Shown here piece after piece: positions 20,653 through 31,519 of a stretch of DNA of 64,000 bases (position 1 is the stretch's first letter; the number at the start of each line of letters is the position of its first letter). This DNA is from Spiroplasma endosymbiont of Cantharis nigra. GTDB taxonomy: Bacteria; Bacillota_I; Bacilli_A; Mycoplasmatales; Mycoplasmataceae. The translations under genes were made by a program, and so were the position numbers. The stretch lies in the NCBI RefSeq assembly GCF_964019925.1, contig NZ_OZ026470.1, forward strand, positions 496,001 to 560,000, given 5' to 3'. The notes below the pieces were generated by a model. That model was not told the origin of the DNA, did not search any database, and saw only the letters and a list, made by a program, of their open reading frames with translations.

Positions 20653-21193
20653 AATTGTTTAAACTTAAAATTGTTTTAGATAAAAGAATTTCTTCACTTA
20701 AATTTAAATCAATATTTTGAATAGCTTTATAAATGTCAGATAATTTATATCCAAGTTTGTTTAAAGAATTTATTACATTCATTTGTTTTAAACTATATTT
20801 CTCATTAAATAATTTTAATCTTATTTCACTGATGACTTTTTTAGAAATACTTTCAGATAAATTACAAACTCTACTTAAGGAATTTATATCCTGCTCTTTG
20901 CAAATTTTAATGAAATCTAAATGATTTAAATTTTTAAATATTTTTTTAATAGTTGTTATTCCAATATTTTTAATATTTAGAATTAAATCTGCTAAATCTC
21001 TTATTGATTTACTTTGAAAAAATAGTAAATCATTAGAATAATCATTTTTATAATTTATAACATACAAAATAAGCATTTTGTTTAGTTGTAAATTCTCATT
21101 AAAAATTTTGTAACCTTTATAGCCAATATTATTAACTTTTAATAAAATAAAATCTTCATCTTGTTCTGTTATAGTGCCTTCCAAATAATACAT
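20642..21193 (-). CDS. ruvA: Holliday junction DNA helicase subunit RuvA (divergent)
   Basis: A 183-residue protein immediately upstream of ruvB, overlapping it by 11 bases. RuvA binds the four-way junction and loads RuvB. The N-terminal OB-like part (MYYLEGTITEQDEDFILLKVNNIGY) fits. The two helix-hairpin-helix motifs are degenerate: IKNIGITTIKKI and VCNLSESISKKVISEI replace the usual GIGxK patterns. Identification therefore leans on linkage. The start follows GGGGTGAT. Together with the broken ruvB, this suggests relaxed selection on branch migration. Confidence 0.8.
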   Translation of the reverse strand: MYYLEGTITEQDEDFILLKVNNIGYKGYKIFNENLQLNKMLILYVINYKNDYSNDLLFFQSKSIRDLADLILNIKNIGITTIKKIFKNLNHLDFIKICKEQDINSLSRVCNLSESISKKVISEIRLKLFNEKYSLKQMNVINSLNKLGYKLSDIYKAIQNIDLNLSEEILLSKTILSLNNYGK

Positions 21194-21229
21194 TAAAGTA
21201 TCACCCCTATTACATAATCGCTATAAAAT

Positions 21230-21256
21230 AAAAAAAACAAAACAAATTTTGTTTTG
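21230..21256 (-). terminator. Intrinsic terminator
   Basis: CAAAACAAA and TTTGTTTTG form the stem; a run of T follows on the minus strand. It ends the gene at 21302. Confidence 0.8.
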
Positions 21257-21301
21257 AATATAATTTTTTATAATAATTTAAATTTTATCAAGATAAGTAT
21301 A

Positions 21302-21715
21302 TTATTCTTCGTATACTATTTTTATTTTTCTTTTTTTATTTTGTTCTAATTTCTCAATATTTTCTTTAAAGAATGCAATTCTTTCTTCTTTAATTTGACT
21401 TGCTCTTTTTTTATCAATTGGTTTCTTTTCCATTGCTAATTTTATTTTTAAATCTTCAACAGTATAGTTTCTTCCATTATTTAAAATCTCATGAATTCTG
21501 GCTTTATTTTTAATTGCCTTTTTAATTTCTTCAGGTAAATCACCTAATTTAGAAGATCCCGTACTATTTGACTTTCTTAATAATTCAATTTTTGTAATTT
21601 GATTATTTACTACTGCTTCTGGTTTACCAACAGTTCTACCACTTTCAAGTTTTTCTAATGATCCAAGTGAATATAAATTGTTAATTGAATATGCCTTTTT
21701 GTCCTTCTTTTTCAT
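21302..21715 (-). CDS. Hypothetical basic protein
   Basis: A 137-residue, lysine-rich, soluble protein with no membrane segment. The N-terminal half appears disordered (GRTVGKPEAVVNNQ...NSTGSSK). The C-terminal half is helical and charged (KRASQIKEERIAFFKENIEKLEQNKKRK), so nucleic-acid binding is possible. Family not recognised. The start follows GGAGAAA, and it has its own terminator. Confidence 0.75.
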   Translation of the reverse strand: MKKKDKKAYSINNLYSLGSLEKLESGRTVGKPEAVVNNQITKIELLRKSNSTGSSKLGDLPEEIKKAIKNKARIHEILNNGRNYTVEDLKIKLAMEKKPIDKKRASQIKEERIAFFKENIEKLEQNKKRKIKIVYEE

Positions 21716-21904
21716 TTCACAATTTCTCCTTTAAAGTTTTATTATTACATTTAATTATATCTTATTTGCTTCTATTAAGGTTATAAAAAATAAAATAATT
21801 ATTATTTTAATTAACAAAATAATTTATATAGATTTATAAAATATTTTAAGAATATGATGAAATTACATATATTAGTTTAAAACCAATTTCAAAAAAATAA
21901 AAAA

Positions 21905-21925
21905 AAATTTGATTTAACCAAATTT
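21905..21925 (-). terminator. Intrinsic terminator of rpsU
   Basis: AAATTTG and CAAATTT pair around the rpsU stop codon, followed on the minus strand by a T9-rich tail. Confidence 0.75.
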
Positions 21926-22078
21926 TTTGTTTTGTTTTTGTTTGTAAATACGTTTTTCTTTTTTACTTAAATGATATTCACGTTTTCTTGCTTCTGATTT
22001 ATTTGAAGCAGCTACTTTTTGAAAACGTTTTAGTGCTTTTTCAATTGGTTCACCTTCGCGTACAACAACACTTGCCAT
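21914..22078 (-). CDS. rpsU: 30S ribosomal protein S21
   Basis: A 54-residue basic protein: MASVVVREGEPIEKALKRFQ, then KREYHLSKKEKR. This matches bS21, which sits near the anti-Shine-Dalgarno end of 16S rRNA. Length is normal. It has more GC than its neighbours, as expected for a highly expressed gene. It is transcribed divergently from coaBC, and its stop lies within its terminator hairpin. Confidence 0.97.
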   Translation of the reverse strand: MASVVVREGEPIEKALKRFQKVAASNKSEARKREYHLSKKEKRIYKQKQNKKFG

Positions 22079-22201
22079 TTTTTCAACTCCTAGTCAACAA
22101 TAATTATAGATTGTAAATTGCTTTGTGTCTATATTTTTTGCAAAAAAAGTGAAAAAAATGATAAAAAAGTAGATAATATTTAAAGAAATGGGTAAAAATT
22201 C

Positions 22202-23377
22202 ATGAAAAAACAAATAAATTTAATAGTTACAGGAGGAATTGCTGCTAGTAAAGCTCTAAAACTATATCAATTATTAACAAAAACATATGAAGTTAAGTTA
22301 ATAATAACTAAAAATTCTAAAAAGTTTGTAAATTTTGGTGATATTGACTATTTAGAGGACATATTTGATAGAGATTTCTATGACTCACATCATTATGGTG
22401 AGCATATAAAAATCGCCTTTCAAAGCACTCTAAATGTGGTTTATCCCGCTTCTTACAACTATATTGGTAAAATTGCCAATGGAATAGCTGATGATTTAGC
22501 TAGTTTAATATTTTCTGTTTCAAATTACAAAACAATTTTATTTCCAAGTATGAACTCAAATATGTATTTAAACCCTATTTTAGAGAAAAATAAGAATATT
22601 TTAGAGTCTAGTGGAAATGTTAAGTGAATTGAACCAAAATATGGTAAATTAGCAAGTGGTCATGAAGGAATTGGTAGATCATTAGAACCTGATGAAGTAA
22701 TAAAAGTTATTGATTTCGAACTAAACAGTTTTAAAAACTTATCAAATAAAACAGTTCTACTAAATTTTGGTAAAACTAGAAGTTATATTGATAAAGTTAG
22801 ATATATTACAAATGCAAGTAGTGGCAAAATGGGATCTGAATTAAAAAAAATCCTAAAAACAAATTGTAAAGATTTAAAAACTGTCTTTGGTGACACATTA
22901 GTGGCAAATATTTCAGATAATGATAATATTTACGTAAAAACAAACTTTGAAATGTTAGAACAAATGTTAAAAAACTTTGATAAAGCAGATATTGTCATTT
23001 GTTCAGCCGCTTTATATGACTTTGAAGTTGAAAATTATATTGATAAAAAAATAGAAAAAAGATCTCTTTCAAAAAAGGATTTAAATTTAACCCTAAATCC
23101 CGCAATTGATGTTTTAAAGGAACTAGGAAAAGTTAAAAAAAATCAATTCCTAGTTGGTTTTTCCTTAGCAAATGATTTTGATTTAGAGAAAGCTTGAAAA
23201 AAAGCACAAGAAAAAAGTCTTGATATGTTAGTAGTAAATTTAGCAAGCGCTATGGAATCAAATAGTAATGAGATTAAAATATTATTAACAAAAAACAAAA
23301 AAATTATTGAGTTTAATAAGGCAAAAAAAAGTGAAATTGCCTTTAATATTATAAAAACAATTAATGATAATATTTAA
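22202..23377 (+). CDS. coaBC: Bifunctional CoaBC (PPC decarboxylase / PPC synthetase)
   Basis: Makes 4'-phosphopantetheine from phosphopantothenate and cysteine in coenzyme A synthesis. The length is 391 residues. The N-terminal flavin decarboxylase half has TGGIAASKA, the catalytic His in GEHIKIA, PASYNYIGKIANGIADDLAS and FPSMNSNMYLNP. The C-terminal synthetase half has FGKTRSYIDKVRYITNASSGKMG, a divergent form of the usual GGTxExID-VRxIxNxSSGxMG. Trp codons are TGA. A bidirectional terminator overlaps its stop. Confidence 0.94.
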
Positions 23378-23402
23378 AAAAGAACTATTGAAGTTCTTTT
23401 TT
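23376..23402. terminator. Bidirectional intrinsic terminator
   Basis: AAAAAAGAACT pairs with AGTTCTTTTTT; it overlaps the ends of coaBC and the convergent PTS gene. Confidence 0.88.
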
Positions 23403-25181
23403 AAATATTTTTTTCTTATTTTTATTTGAAATAATAAAATTTAATATTTCAATCTTTTCTTTATTGTTATCAAAGATTGAAAAAATCATAGTATCTTCTT
23501 TTTTTTCAATTTTTTCAAAATGATCGAATAAGTTTATAGCATTATTACTGTTTTTAAATTTAATAGTTAAGTCTTTTTGAGTTAAGTGATAACTAAGAAT
23601 ATTTTTTATTCCTCCAAAATCTTCAATTAATTTATAAATTGAATCTCTCAATAACTTAGCATTTATAATATCATTATTTTCTTCTCTATTAAATTTCTTA
23701 AATCAAAAGAAGGCAACAATAAATATAAAGATACTTGCAATAACTCCTACTATTGGAATTATTCATATTTTTGTATTTACTCCATTTGCAGTTGGAATAA
23801 TACCACTTAATATAAAATCAAAAATACCAGTTGAAAATGATGTTCCTAGTTTAACTTTAAACAACGAGGTTAACATTGCTAAAATACCATTTAAAGGACA
23901 ATAAATAGCAAAATAAAATAAAGGCATTGAATAACAAAATAGATATTCTACAGGTTCTGTTACTCCTACAAGCATAGCTGTTAAAGCAGCTGTAATGTAA
24001 ATGCCCATTTTTGATCTTTTTTCCCCTTTTGGTGTCATTAATAACAAAGTTAGTGATAAAGTTGGCAGAACAAAAATTGAATTTATATAACCTCCTGAAA
24101 TAAATCTACTTACTCTTAAACCAACATTTCAACAGTCATCAACGGTAATATATTTATTAGTTGAAACAATATTTCAAATAATTTGATCTCCACTTGGATT
24201 TGATTGAAAAATACTTTCAGTTTCTTTAAATCAAAAATTGATTGGAGTTTCAATTAATTTAAAATCATTCTCTCCTAAATAATTTTTAAAAATAGTAGTA
24301 ATTTCTTCTTGTCCGAATCCCTTTTCTTTAATATTTAAAAGTTCAGTTACAATAGCTAGATTTTCACCATTTGATTCTCTTAAAAGATATTGAATTAATA
24401 AGTCTTGTTGATATGAATTTAAATCTCCACCTACTTGGGTATATCACATTGGAGATTGTCAAAGTAAATTTGAGCCAAATGGTATTAACATTCTTTGTAT
24501 TGTTCTAAATATAAAAGCATCTAATCCAATTGGTGATTTGGCAACAACACTTCCCATCATGGACAAAACATAACCAAATATTGGTCATACTATTATAAAA
24601 AAAGAAGCAAAAACCATTGAAAAAATAATAGTTAAAATTATTACAAATCTTTCTTTAGCAAAAAATTCTAAACCCTTTGGTAAATTTATATCTTTAAACT
24701 TCTTATAAATAAATGTAACATAGGTTCCAACAAGAATACCACCAATAACTCCAGAATTAAATGTTTCTAAACCACCAAAAAATAATTTTGAAAGATAGAG
24801 ATTTTTTTGCAAGTCCTTTCAAAATCAAATATCAAATAAGTTTTTATTGACTGAATTATCTTTAATTGAAGCTCAAATAAAAACATTAAAGACTAAATAA
24901 GATAAAATCCCACAATAAACAGCAACTCCCTTATTTGAAGTAAAACCTATAATAATTGCTAGTGCAAATCAAATACCAATATTTGAAAATAAAATATTGC
25001 CGATATTAATTAGTAGATCTACTTTTGTAGCATTTCCAATCGATAAAATAATTCCAAAAATAGGCATTAAAATAATTACAAAACCAAAACTAGTTCCTAA
25101 TTTTTTCAAGAAACTTTTTGTTTTATTTTTTGTATATCATGATATATCAAATCCTCTAAATTGAGTTTGGTAATTTTCCAT
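23385..25181 (-). CDS. PTS EIIBC sugar transporter, glucose family, EIIB cysteine missing
   Basis: A 598-residue PTS permease. The EIIC part spans about ten hydrophobic segments with the GVTEPVEYLFCYSMPLFY signature of the glucose superfamily. The C-terminal 85 residues resemble an EIIB domain (LIEDFGGIKNI), but the phosphorylated Cys of the CxTRLR motif is replaced: the aligned stretch reads YHLTQKDLTI. The B domain therefore cannot take a phosphate in the usual way; it may be vestigial, or another EIIB may serve. Sugar unknown. It lies 57 bases after the coiled-coil protein gene. Confidence 0.88.
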
Positions 25182-25238
25182 GACTTTTCCGCCTTTTATA
25201 TGGTTATTTTAGCATAAAAAAAAGATATGTTAATCAAC

Positions 25239-27392
25239 CTATCTTTTAACTAATTTATACTTACTTAAAACTATTTTAGATGAAGTATGATGATTTTTTT
25301 TCTTTTTAAGCTCTAACTCTTTTGCTTCATCTTTTGTTATTATATTTAAATTTTTTCTGCTTTCTAAATATAAAATCCTTTTTTCATCACCCTCATATTG
25401 ATTTTGATTTTTTAATTCAGTTGAAAAATTATTTTTATTTGCAAAAGATATTTTTTGATTAACAATTATTTCTTTTGAATTATTTCTTTTTGAATTAACT
25501 ATCTTACTTTGATTTTTATTTGTATTGGTTGTTGTAACTATAATCTCTTTTGTATTATTTACCAAGTTATTTGTGTTATTTTCAACACTAATTTCTGAGT
25601 TATTATTAACAGTTTGTTTTTGACTTAACATTTTATTTTCTGTTAAATTATTTACTCCACTCTTGTTTTCAACAATGTTTTCTGAATTATAATTAATAAC
25701 TTTATTTTTATTAGTTGAGTTTTTCTTATTTACTGTATTATTCTCTTTTTTATCTTTTAGTTGCTCAACATTTTTATTTTCTATGATTACTTGTAAGCTA
25801 TTGTCCGGTTCTTGTAAAAGTTTTGATTTTTCTTTAATAGAATTTACTACTCTAAAAGCTTTTTGTTTTGAATTTAAGGACCTATTAATTGTTTCTGCCC
25901 TTCATTTTCTCTCAAGAATTTGAAAAGTAGTTTCAATTTTTCTTTTTTCTTTTTTAATAGTATCTTCAAAATTTTCATTAAGTTTTCTTTTTCTATTTTC
26001 CAGTTCTCTTAATTCAGAAATTTTTCTTTCTTCTCTTAATTTAGTAAGTTCTTTATGAAGGAACTCATTTTCTCTAATTAACTTCTCAATTTGTCTATCT
26101 TTAGCTCTTGCTTTCTTTTTAATTTTTTTAATAATTTTTTCAGAATTAGCTTCAAATAATAAGATATTATTTTTTTCTCCAGCTTCAGAAAGTTCAAGAT
26201 CTTTTTGAAATTTATTACCTGTAATAAGTTCTCTATTATTTTTATTTTCAAATAAATAGCTATTAATTTCTTTAATAATTACTTTTGGTTCTGTAAGATT
26301 ATTACTTTCTTTAGAGTTTTTATTCAATTTACTTTCAGTATTTTTGTTTTCATTAAGTATAAATTCTTGTGAATCCTTATTATTTTTAATTTCTTTTTTA
26401 ACTGTTGAGTGATTTTGTTCAATACTGTTATAGATTACTTGATTATCAATATTGCTTTCAACTTTTTTCTCAACTTGATGAGTAATTTTATTATCTTTTA
26501 AACTATTTTCTAAATCTTGTGCTTTTTTTAGTTCTCTTTTCTCTGATTTATTTCTATATTCTTGTGTATATCTAGATCTGCTCATATTAATCATTTCTTC
26601 TTGATAGTCATCAAATCCAGGAACATCAAAAAATGTTTCAAGATTAATTTCTATTGTTTTTAGAATTTCAGAGTTGAATTCACTTTCATCTAAATTACAA
26701 AGCTCATGAGCCATTTCTTTATAATCAAATTCACTCTCATCATTATAAAAATTTTCCTCTATAATTTCATCAGGAATTTTATCAATAGTTTTATAAGTAG
26801 TTATAACATTTGATATTTTTTTTAATCTATTATTTGCAAATTTAGCAATATTTAATTTTAACTCTTGGGTAATTTCATCATCTTCAAACTTAGCTATTTC
26901 ATATTGTTTTTGAGCTAACTTTATTTTTTCTTGTTCTTTTTGAATAGCCATCTGAATTTTTAATTTTTTGCTAGCAATATCTTGCATTTTATTTATTTCT
27001 TCCATAGAACCAGTAAAACTATGCAAATTTTCAGAAATATTATTAATTGTTTGATATTTCTTTCTTAATGCCTCTCCATTAGTTTGCTTTTTTTGAAAAA
27101 TTTGTTGAATTATTAATAGATTAGAATGACGCTTTTGCGAATTTAAATCTTGTTTTAAGTTTGAACCACCACTTTTTTTACTATTTTGATAAATAATAAA
27201 ATCTTCTATTTCTAAAAGTTTTGTTATGTATCTGCCAATATTTTCTTTTGTTTCTTCACTTGAAGAAGAAAATTCAGTTGTAATAAGGTTTATAGTTGAA
27301 GGATTTATATTTAATTCAACTAAATCATCAATTCTCTTTCTGATTGAACTTGGTAAATTATAATCATCCATTTCAAATCCGTACTTTTTCAT
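25239..27392 (-). CDS. Large coiled-coil protein, unknown function
   Basis: A 717-residue, highly charged cytoplasmic protein with no signal or membrane segment. The N-terminal 70 residues look folded (SIRKRIDDLVELNINPSTIN). Long heptad-like helices follow around residues 110-180 and 400-510 (KLRELENRK-type). A low-complexity Asn/Lys/Glu/Ser stretch makes up the last 200 residues. Such composition suits a scaffold or cytoskeletal element in a wall-less cell, but I know of no specific match. The start follows AGGGGGG. One TGA joins the long N-terminal part to the C-terminal part. Confidence 0.78.
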
Positions 27393-27750
27393 TGATAACC
27401 CCCCTGAAATACAAATATTACCTATATTATATCAAAAAAAATGCCTTTTTATTAAAACCTTTCCTTATGACTTTATATAAATTATGACTTTTAATTAATT
27501 ATTTATAAATATCAAAAAAAAAAAAAAAAAGTTTTAATTTAAGTTAATTGATAAATAAAATTGTTATTTTTGACTAAATTAAGCTAAATTAGCCAAAATT
27601 TACCCTTTTTTAGCTATTTATTTTAAGTTTTTAGCAGTATTTAATATTATCTTAATAATTCTCTATTTAAGTTAATATGAGATAGAGTATAAATTTTTCA
27701 CCATTTATTTAATTTATTAATATACTTTCCTTTTAAATAAGTAAATTTGC
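27393..27750. other. Gene-free stretch with a 17-A tract
   Basis: About 360 bases of very A/T-rich DNA between the coiled-coil gene and the broken permease gene. A run of about 17 A lies at 27514-27530; on the minus strand it would be a T tail for the transcript from 28474, but no clear hairpin adjoins it. No RNA gene or repeat was recognised. Confidence 0.6.
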
Positions 27751-28474
27751 TTATTTTTTGAATGTTTTTGATGAAAGATGCAAAAAATAACTTAAAGTCA
27801 CTATTCAACCCAAAATTACAAATCCAGCAATTAGTAATTTTGTTGTAGATAATTCTATTGATCCAACAACATGACTGTAGAACATATATAAACATCCAAA
27901 AGGAGTTAATACTTCTATATAATAGAAATTTTGATTTTCTTCCATTAAACTTTGCAATGGAATAACTAAATCTGATAAAAACAAAAATACATAGAATAAT
28001 AGCATTGAAAAAAGGAATTATAGAGTTAATAGAAGTAACCAAAGATCCCAAAATTATAGCTATCATAAAAGCTAATGAATAAGAAATAATTGGAAATGTT
28101 AATAGCATTAAAATAGCTTTATAATTAATATTTACTTTAAAAAGCAATATTGTAATTAAAAAAATCATCAAAGAAACAAAGATAAATATAATTAAATTAA
28201 CTAAGTATAAGGCAATAGTATATCTTTTTATCGCCCCTTGAATGATTAAATAATGCTTAATTCTTTTTTCAACTTTATCTGAACAAAAATAAATACTTAT
28301 AGGAATAATTGTTCCAGTTAAAGATATTAACAATATTATTCCCATTACTCCATAATGCAAATATTCCCTTCCAAGTAATAGTCCAAAAATTATTATTAAT
28401 GCAATAGGAAAAACCACAGAAAAAATTCAATTAATTGGAGTTTTTATAACTCTTAAAAGTTCAACTTTAAACAT
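27751..28474 (-). pseudogene. ABC-2 permease, frameshifted
   Basis: A membrane protein of about 240 residues with six hydrophobic segments when repaired. From 28474 the frame is open through NAIILCIFVF. A +1 base in a T run (about 27978-27990) then shifts it. The adjacent frame continues with a convincing permease end, SDLVIPLQSLMEENQNFYYIEVLTPFG...LSYFLHLSSKTFKK, stopping at 27751. Without repair the translated tail is Cys/Trp/Arg-rich nonsense to 27698. Its start overlaps the ATPase gene by 8 bases. Sequencing error in the homopolymer cannot be excluded. Confidence 0.8.
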
Positions 28475-29135
28475 CTTCTTTAACCATCTCTTCTAATATT
28501 TTTACTCTTTCCTGGTAGTTTCCTTCTAATTTAAAGTCTCTGATAATTTTTCCCTTTTCTAAAAAAATAACTCTATTACAAATTTTTGCAACTTCCTCAG
28601 GATTATGTGAGACTAATAATAAATTAATTTCATTATTTTGATAAACATAATTATAAATAATATTAATTATTTTAATTCTTCATTTGTAATCAAGTGAAGT
28701 TGAAATTTCATCCAAGACTAAGAAATTAGGTTTATTTAATAAAGCAATTAAGAATTTAAATTTTTGTTGTTGACCTGCTGAAATTTTTTTAAACTTATTA
28801 TTCATAATTTCTTTTAATTCAAAATTATTAAAATATTTATTATGATCCAAACTAATTTTATATAATTTGCAATATAAATAAAAAATATCTTTTAAACTAA
28901 TGTCTGTATTAAAATTTGAATCTTGAAAAACGGCATTATAAATATATTTTTTATCACAATAAAAATTTCCTTTATATGAATTTTTTAGATTTAAAATTAA
29001 TTCTACAAGAGTTGTTTTACCTGCACCATTTAATCCCATAAATGCTATTCTTTCACCATCATTAATAATAAAACTTTCAATATCAAGAACTTTATTTTTT
29101 TTATAATAATACTTAAGCTTAGTTAACTTAATCAT
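28467..29135 (-). CDS. ABC transporter ATP-binding protein
   Basis: A 222-residue ATPase: Walker A GLNGAGKTT, Q-loop VFQDS, signature ISAGQQQKF (Ala for the first Gly of LSGGQ), Walker B FLVLDEIS and switch LVSHNPEEV. It pairs with the permease gene that follows and overlaps by 8 bases. The pair resembles the system at 8.0-9.6 kb in order and overlap, so the two may be old duplicates. Its partner permease is frameshifted, so the system may be inactive. Confidence 0.93.
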
Positions 29136-29260
29136 TTTCTCTCTCCTTCTCTAATGATTAGATTGTTATTGAAAATGTTTTTAGCAATTAAAAATAATGC
29201 CAATGATACATAATTTTAAAACATAAAGAAATTAAATAATTAAAACTTTATTAAAATAAA

Positions 29261-29292
29261 AAAATAAAACTTTATGTTAAAAGTTTTATTTT
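29261..29292 (-). terminator. Intrinsic terminator of the nagA-deoC operon
   Basis: AAAATAAAACTT pairs with AAGTTTTATTTT; a T-rich tail follows on the minus strand. Confidence 0.85.
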
Positions 29293-29303
29293 AATTATTA
29301 ATT

Positions 29304-29966
29304 TTAATACCCAGTCTTATGTTCTTCACCTTTAACGATTGCAACTCCACCACTTGTTCCTAAACGTGACGCACCATTTTCAATCATTTGTATAGCATCA
29401 TCATATGTTCTAACTCCACCAGCTGCTTTAACTTTTGCATTATCTTTTACAATTGACTTCATTAATGAAACATCTTTAAAAGTAGCACCTCCTGATGAAA
29501 AACCTGTTGAGGTTTTTACAAATTCTAAATTTGCTTTCAATGCTAATTCACAACATTTAATAATTTCTTCTTGTGTCAATAAACAATTTTCTAAAATTAC
29601 TTTTACACAATTATTTGGTGCTGCTTTTTTTACAGCAACCATGTCATTTAAAACCAAATCTCAATTAGCATCTTTTACTGCTCCTACATTTATTACCATA
29701 TCGATTTCACTTGCACCATTTTCAATTGCTTGTTTTGTTTCAAATGCTTTTACTTCACTTGTTGTTGCTCCTAATGGAAATCCCACAACAGTTGTTATAC
29801 CAACATTACTTCCTTTTAATAAAGATTTTGCATAAATTATATGACTTGGATTAATACAAACTGTTGCAAAGTCATATTCTTTTGCTTCAATACATAATTT
29901 TTCTATTTCAACTTTTTTAGCATCCGCTTTTAATAAAGTATGATCAATATACTTATTTAATTTCAT
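29304..29966 (-). CDS. deoC: Deoxyribose-phosphate aldolase
   Basis: Splits 2-deoxyribose-5-phosphate into glyceraldehyde-3-phosphate and acetaldehyde, feeding nucleoside sugars into glycolysis. The length is 220 residues. The Schiff-base Lys is in FVKTSTGF, with partner residues in [10 protein letters not shown] and [10 protein letters not shown]. The start [13 protein letters not shown] is chosen because AGGAGAAA lies just upstream; the ATG begins 1 base after the stop of the preceding oxidoreductase. It is the last gene of a coupled operon starting with nagA. Confidence 0.97.
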
Positions 29967-29967
29967 C

Positions 29968-30948
29968 TTAAATTTCTCCTGGTTTTTCTTGATTTTTTTC
30001 AACAAGATTTAAAACTCTTATTGTTTCACAACTAATATCTAATAAATAATCTCTTAAATTAAAATCATTTTCAGCTATCATTTTTAAGAAAACTGATATT
30101 TCATATTCAAATAAATCTTTATCATTTTCTGTCTTATGAATTACTTCGGCTTCATTTGAATTTGTTTTATAAACATTGATTTCTTCTAATTCTATAACAT
30201 TTTTAAACGTCATAGTTGCAATATCTGATAGTAACTCATTTTCAATTATTCCCCTACTTGCTTTACTACAAACTATATTTGTTAAAACATCACTATCATG
30301 TTTTAAAATAACACAATCATTCATCCCACTTCCGTTACCAAGTCTCTGACCCATTGATTTAACTTCAATAACTGGTCCAAAAAGAGCAATGCTTAATTCA
30401 ACTGGATAAATTAACATATCATAAGTTGAACCCTTTCCAAGTTTTGAATCAAAAACTGAATCATATTGCCCCATTTTAACTTGAGCCATTCTTGAAGAAT
30501 AGCGATTTAAATTTAAATTAGCAATAAATGGTTGATAGCTTTTAACAAACTTAAATAAATGAGAAATTTGCGGACAGTGAAATGTTTTATAAGCTTCCAT
30601 TAAAAAAACATTATTTCTTTTTGCAATCTCTGCTATCTCAAGTGCTTGTTCAAAAGATAGTGTCAATGGTTTTTCAAGTAAAACATGTTTTTGTTGTGTT
30701 AAAAAATATTTAGCTTGCTCATAATGCAAGCCATTTGGTGAGGCAATATAAACTGCATCAACTTCATCTAACATTTGATCAAAATTATCAACAGCTCTAG
30801 CATATAGCTTATGATCACGAATAAAATCTTTTGCTCTAGTCTTGTCTCTTGAATAACAACATACAACTTTACAATTTGGATTTTTTACAGCAGCACTTAT
30901 AAACTGTTGTGTAATTTTTGAAGTACCAATTGTTCCAAACTTAATCAT
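29968..30948 (-). CDS. Gfo/Idh/MocA family oxidoreductase
   Basis: A 326-residue NAD(P)-dependent sugar dehydrogenase-like protein. The N-terminal Rossmann fold has [13 protein letters not shown] (G-x-I-G-T in place of GxGxxG). The family EKP motif appears in [14 protein letters not shown]. The start MIKFGTIG follows AGGAGGAAG, and its ATG overlaps the stop of the upstream membrane protein gene by 8 bases. Substrate unknown; the operon partners (NagA, DeoC) suggest sugar or amino sugar scavenging. Confidence 0.9.
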   Translation of the reverse strand: MIKFGTIGTSKITQQFISAAVKNPNCKVVCCYSRDKTRAKDFIRDHKLYARAVDNFDQMLDEVDAVYIASPNGLHYEQAKYFLTQQKHVLLEKPLTLSFEQALEIAEIAKRNNVFLMEAYKTFHCPQISHLFKFVKSYQPFIANLNLNRYSSRMAQVKMGQYDSVFDSKLGKGSTYDMLIYPVELSIALFGPVIEVKSMGQRLGNGSGMNDCVILKHDSDVLTNIVCSKASRGIIENELLSDIATMTFKNVIELEEINVYKTNSNEAEVIHKTENDKDLFEYEISVFLKMIAENDFNLRDYLLDISCETIRVLNLVEKNQEKPGEI

Positions 30949-31519
30949 GTTCTTCCTCCTGCATAAATGGATTAAAATCCTCATCTTCTTTTTCTATTAC
31001 TTTTGATTTTTCTTTACTAACTTTGAGTTTAATTTTATCCTCTTGTTCAAACCATAATTTATTTGCAATTACTTGTTCTGATAACCTTGAAAAGCTTTCT
31101 AGTATTGAAATAACTACTCCTAAAATTAATTGAACTATAATAAATATTATAACCATTACATAAATATTTTTTGAAACAAAGAATATAGTTAGAATATCAA
31201 TAATTGAAAGAATAAAAATAGTTAAAATAAATATTGAACATAAAAGTATTTGAATTTTTTCTCTTCTAATATAATTATAGTTTAATTTTTTGTTAACATT
31301 TCTTCTAACAAAAAAGAAAATTAATAAACTTGCAATAGCTGATAATAATAATAAAATCTGAACTGCAATATAGGTTTTGTTATCTATTAATAAATTTTGT
31401 CCATCACTTTTAAAAACATTAATAAATGATATTAATGAAATTGAATAATTAAAAATTAATCCTAAAGTTAATAAGAATTTTATCATAGTAAAACTTCTTG
31501 GATTAACTTTATTTTTCAT
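30941..31519 (-). CDS. Four-TM membrane protein in nagA operon
   Basis: A 192-residue protein with four hydrophobic segments in two pairs (about residues 12-30, 48-66, 88-108 and 115-140) and an acidic, charged C-terminal tail. I do not recognise the family. ATG 31519 is used, with AAAAGG just before it; an in-frame GTG at 31531 is an alternative. It overlaps nagA by 11 bases and the next gene by 8, so it is translated as part of the operon. Confidence 0.8.
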   Translation of the reverse strand: MKNKVNPRSFTMIKFLLTLGLIFNYSISLISFINVFKSDGQNLLIDNKTYIAVQILLLLSAIASLLIFFFVRRNVNKKLNYNYIRREKIQILLCSIFILTIFILSIIDILTIFFVSKNIYVMVIIFIIVQLILGVVISILESFSRLSEQVIANKLWFEQEDKIKLKVSKEKSKVIEKEDEDFNPFMQEEEHD

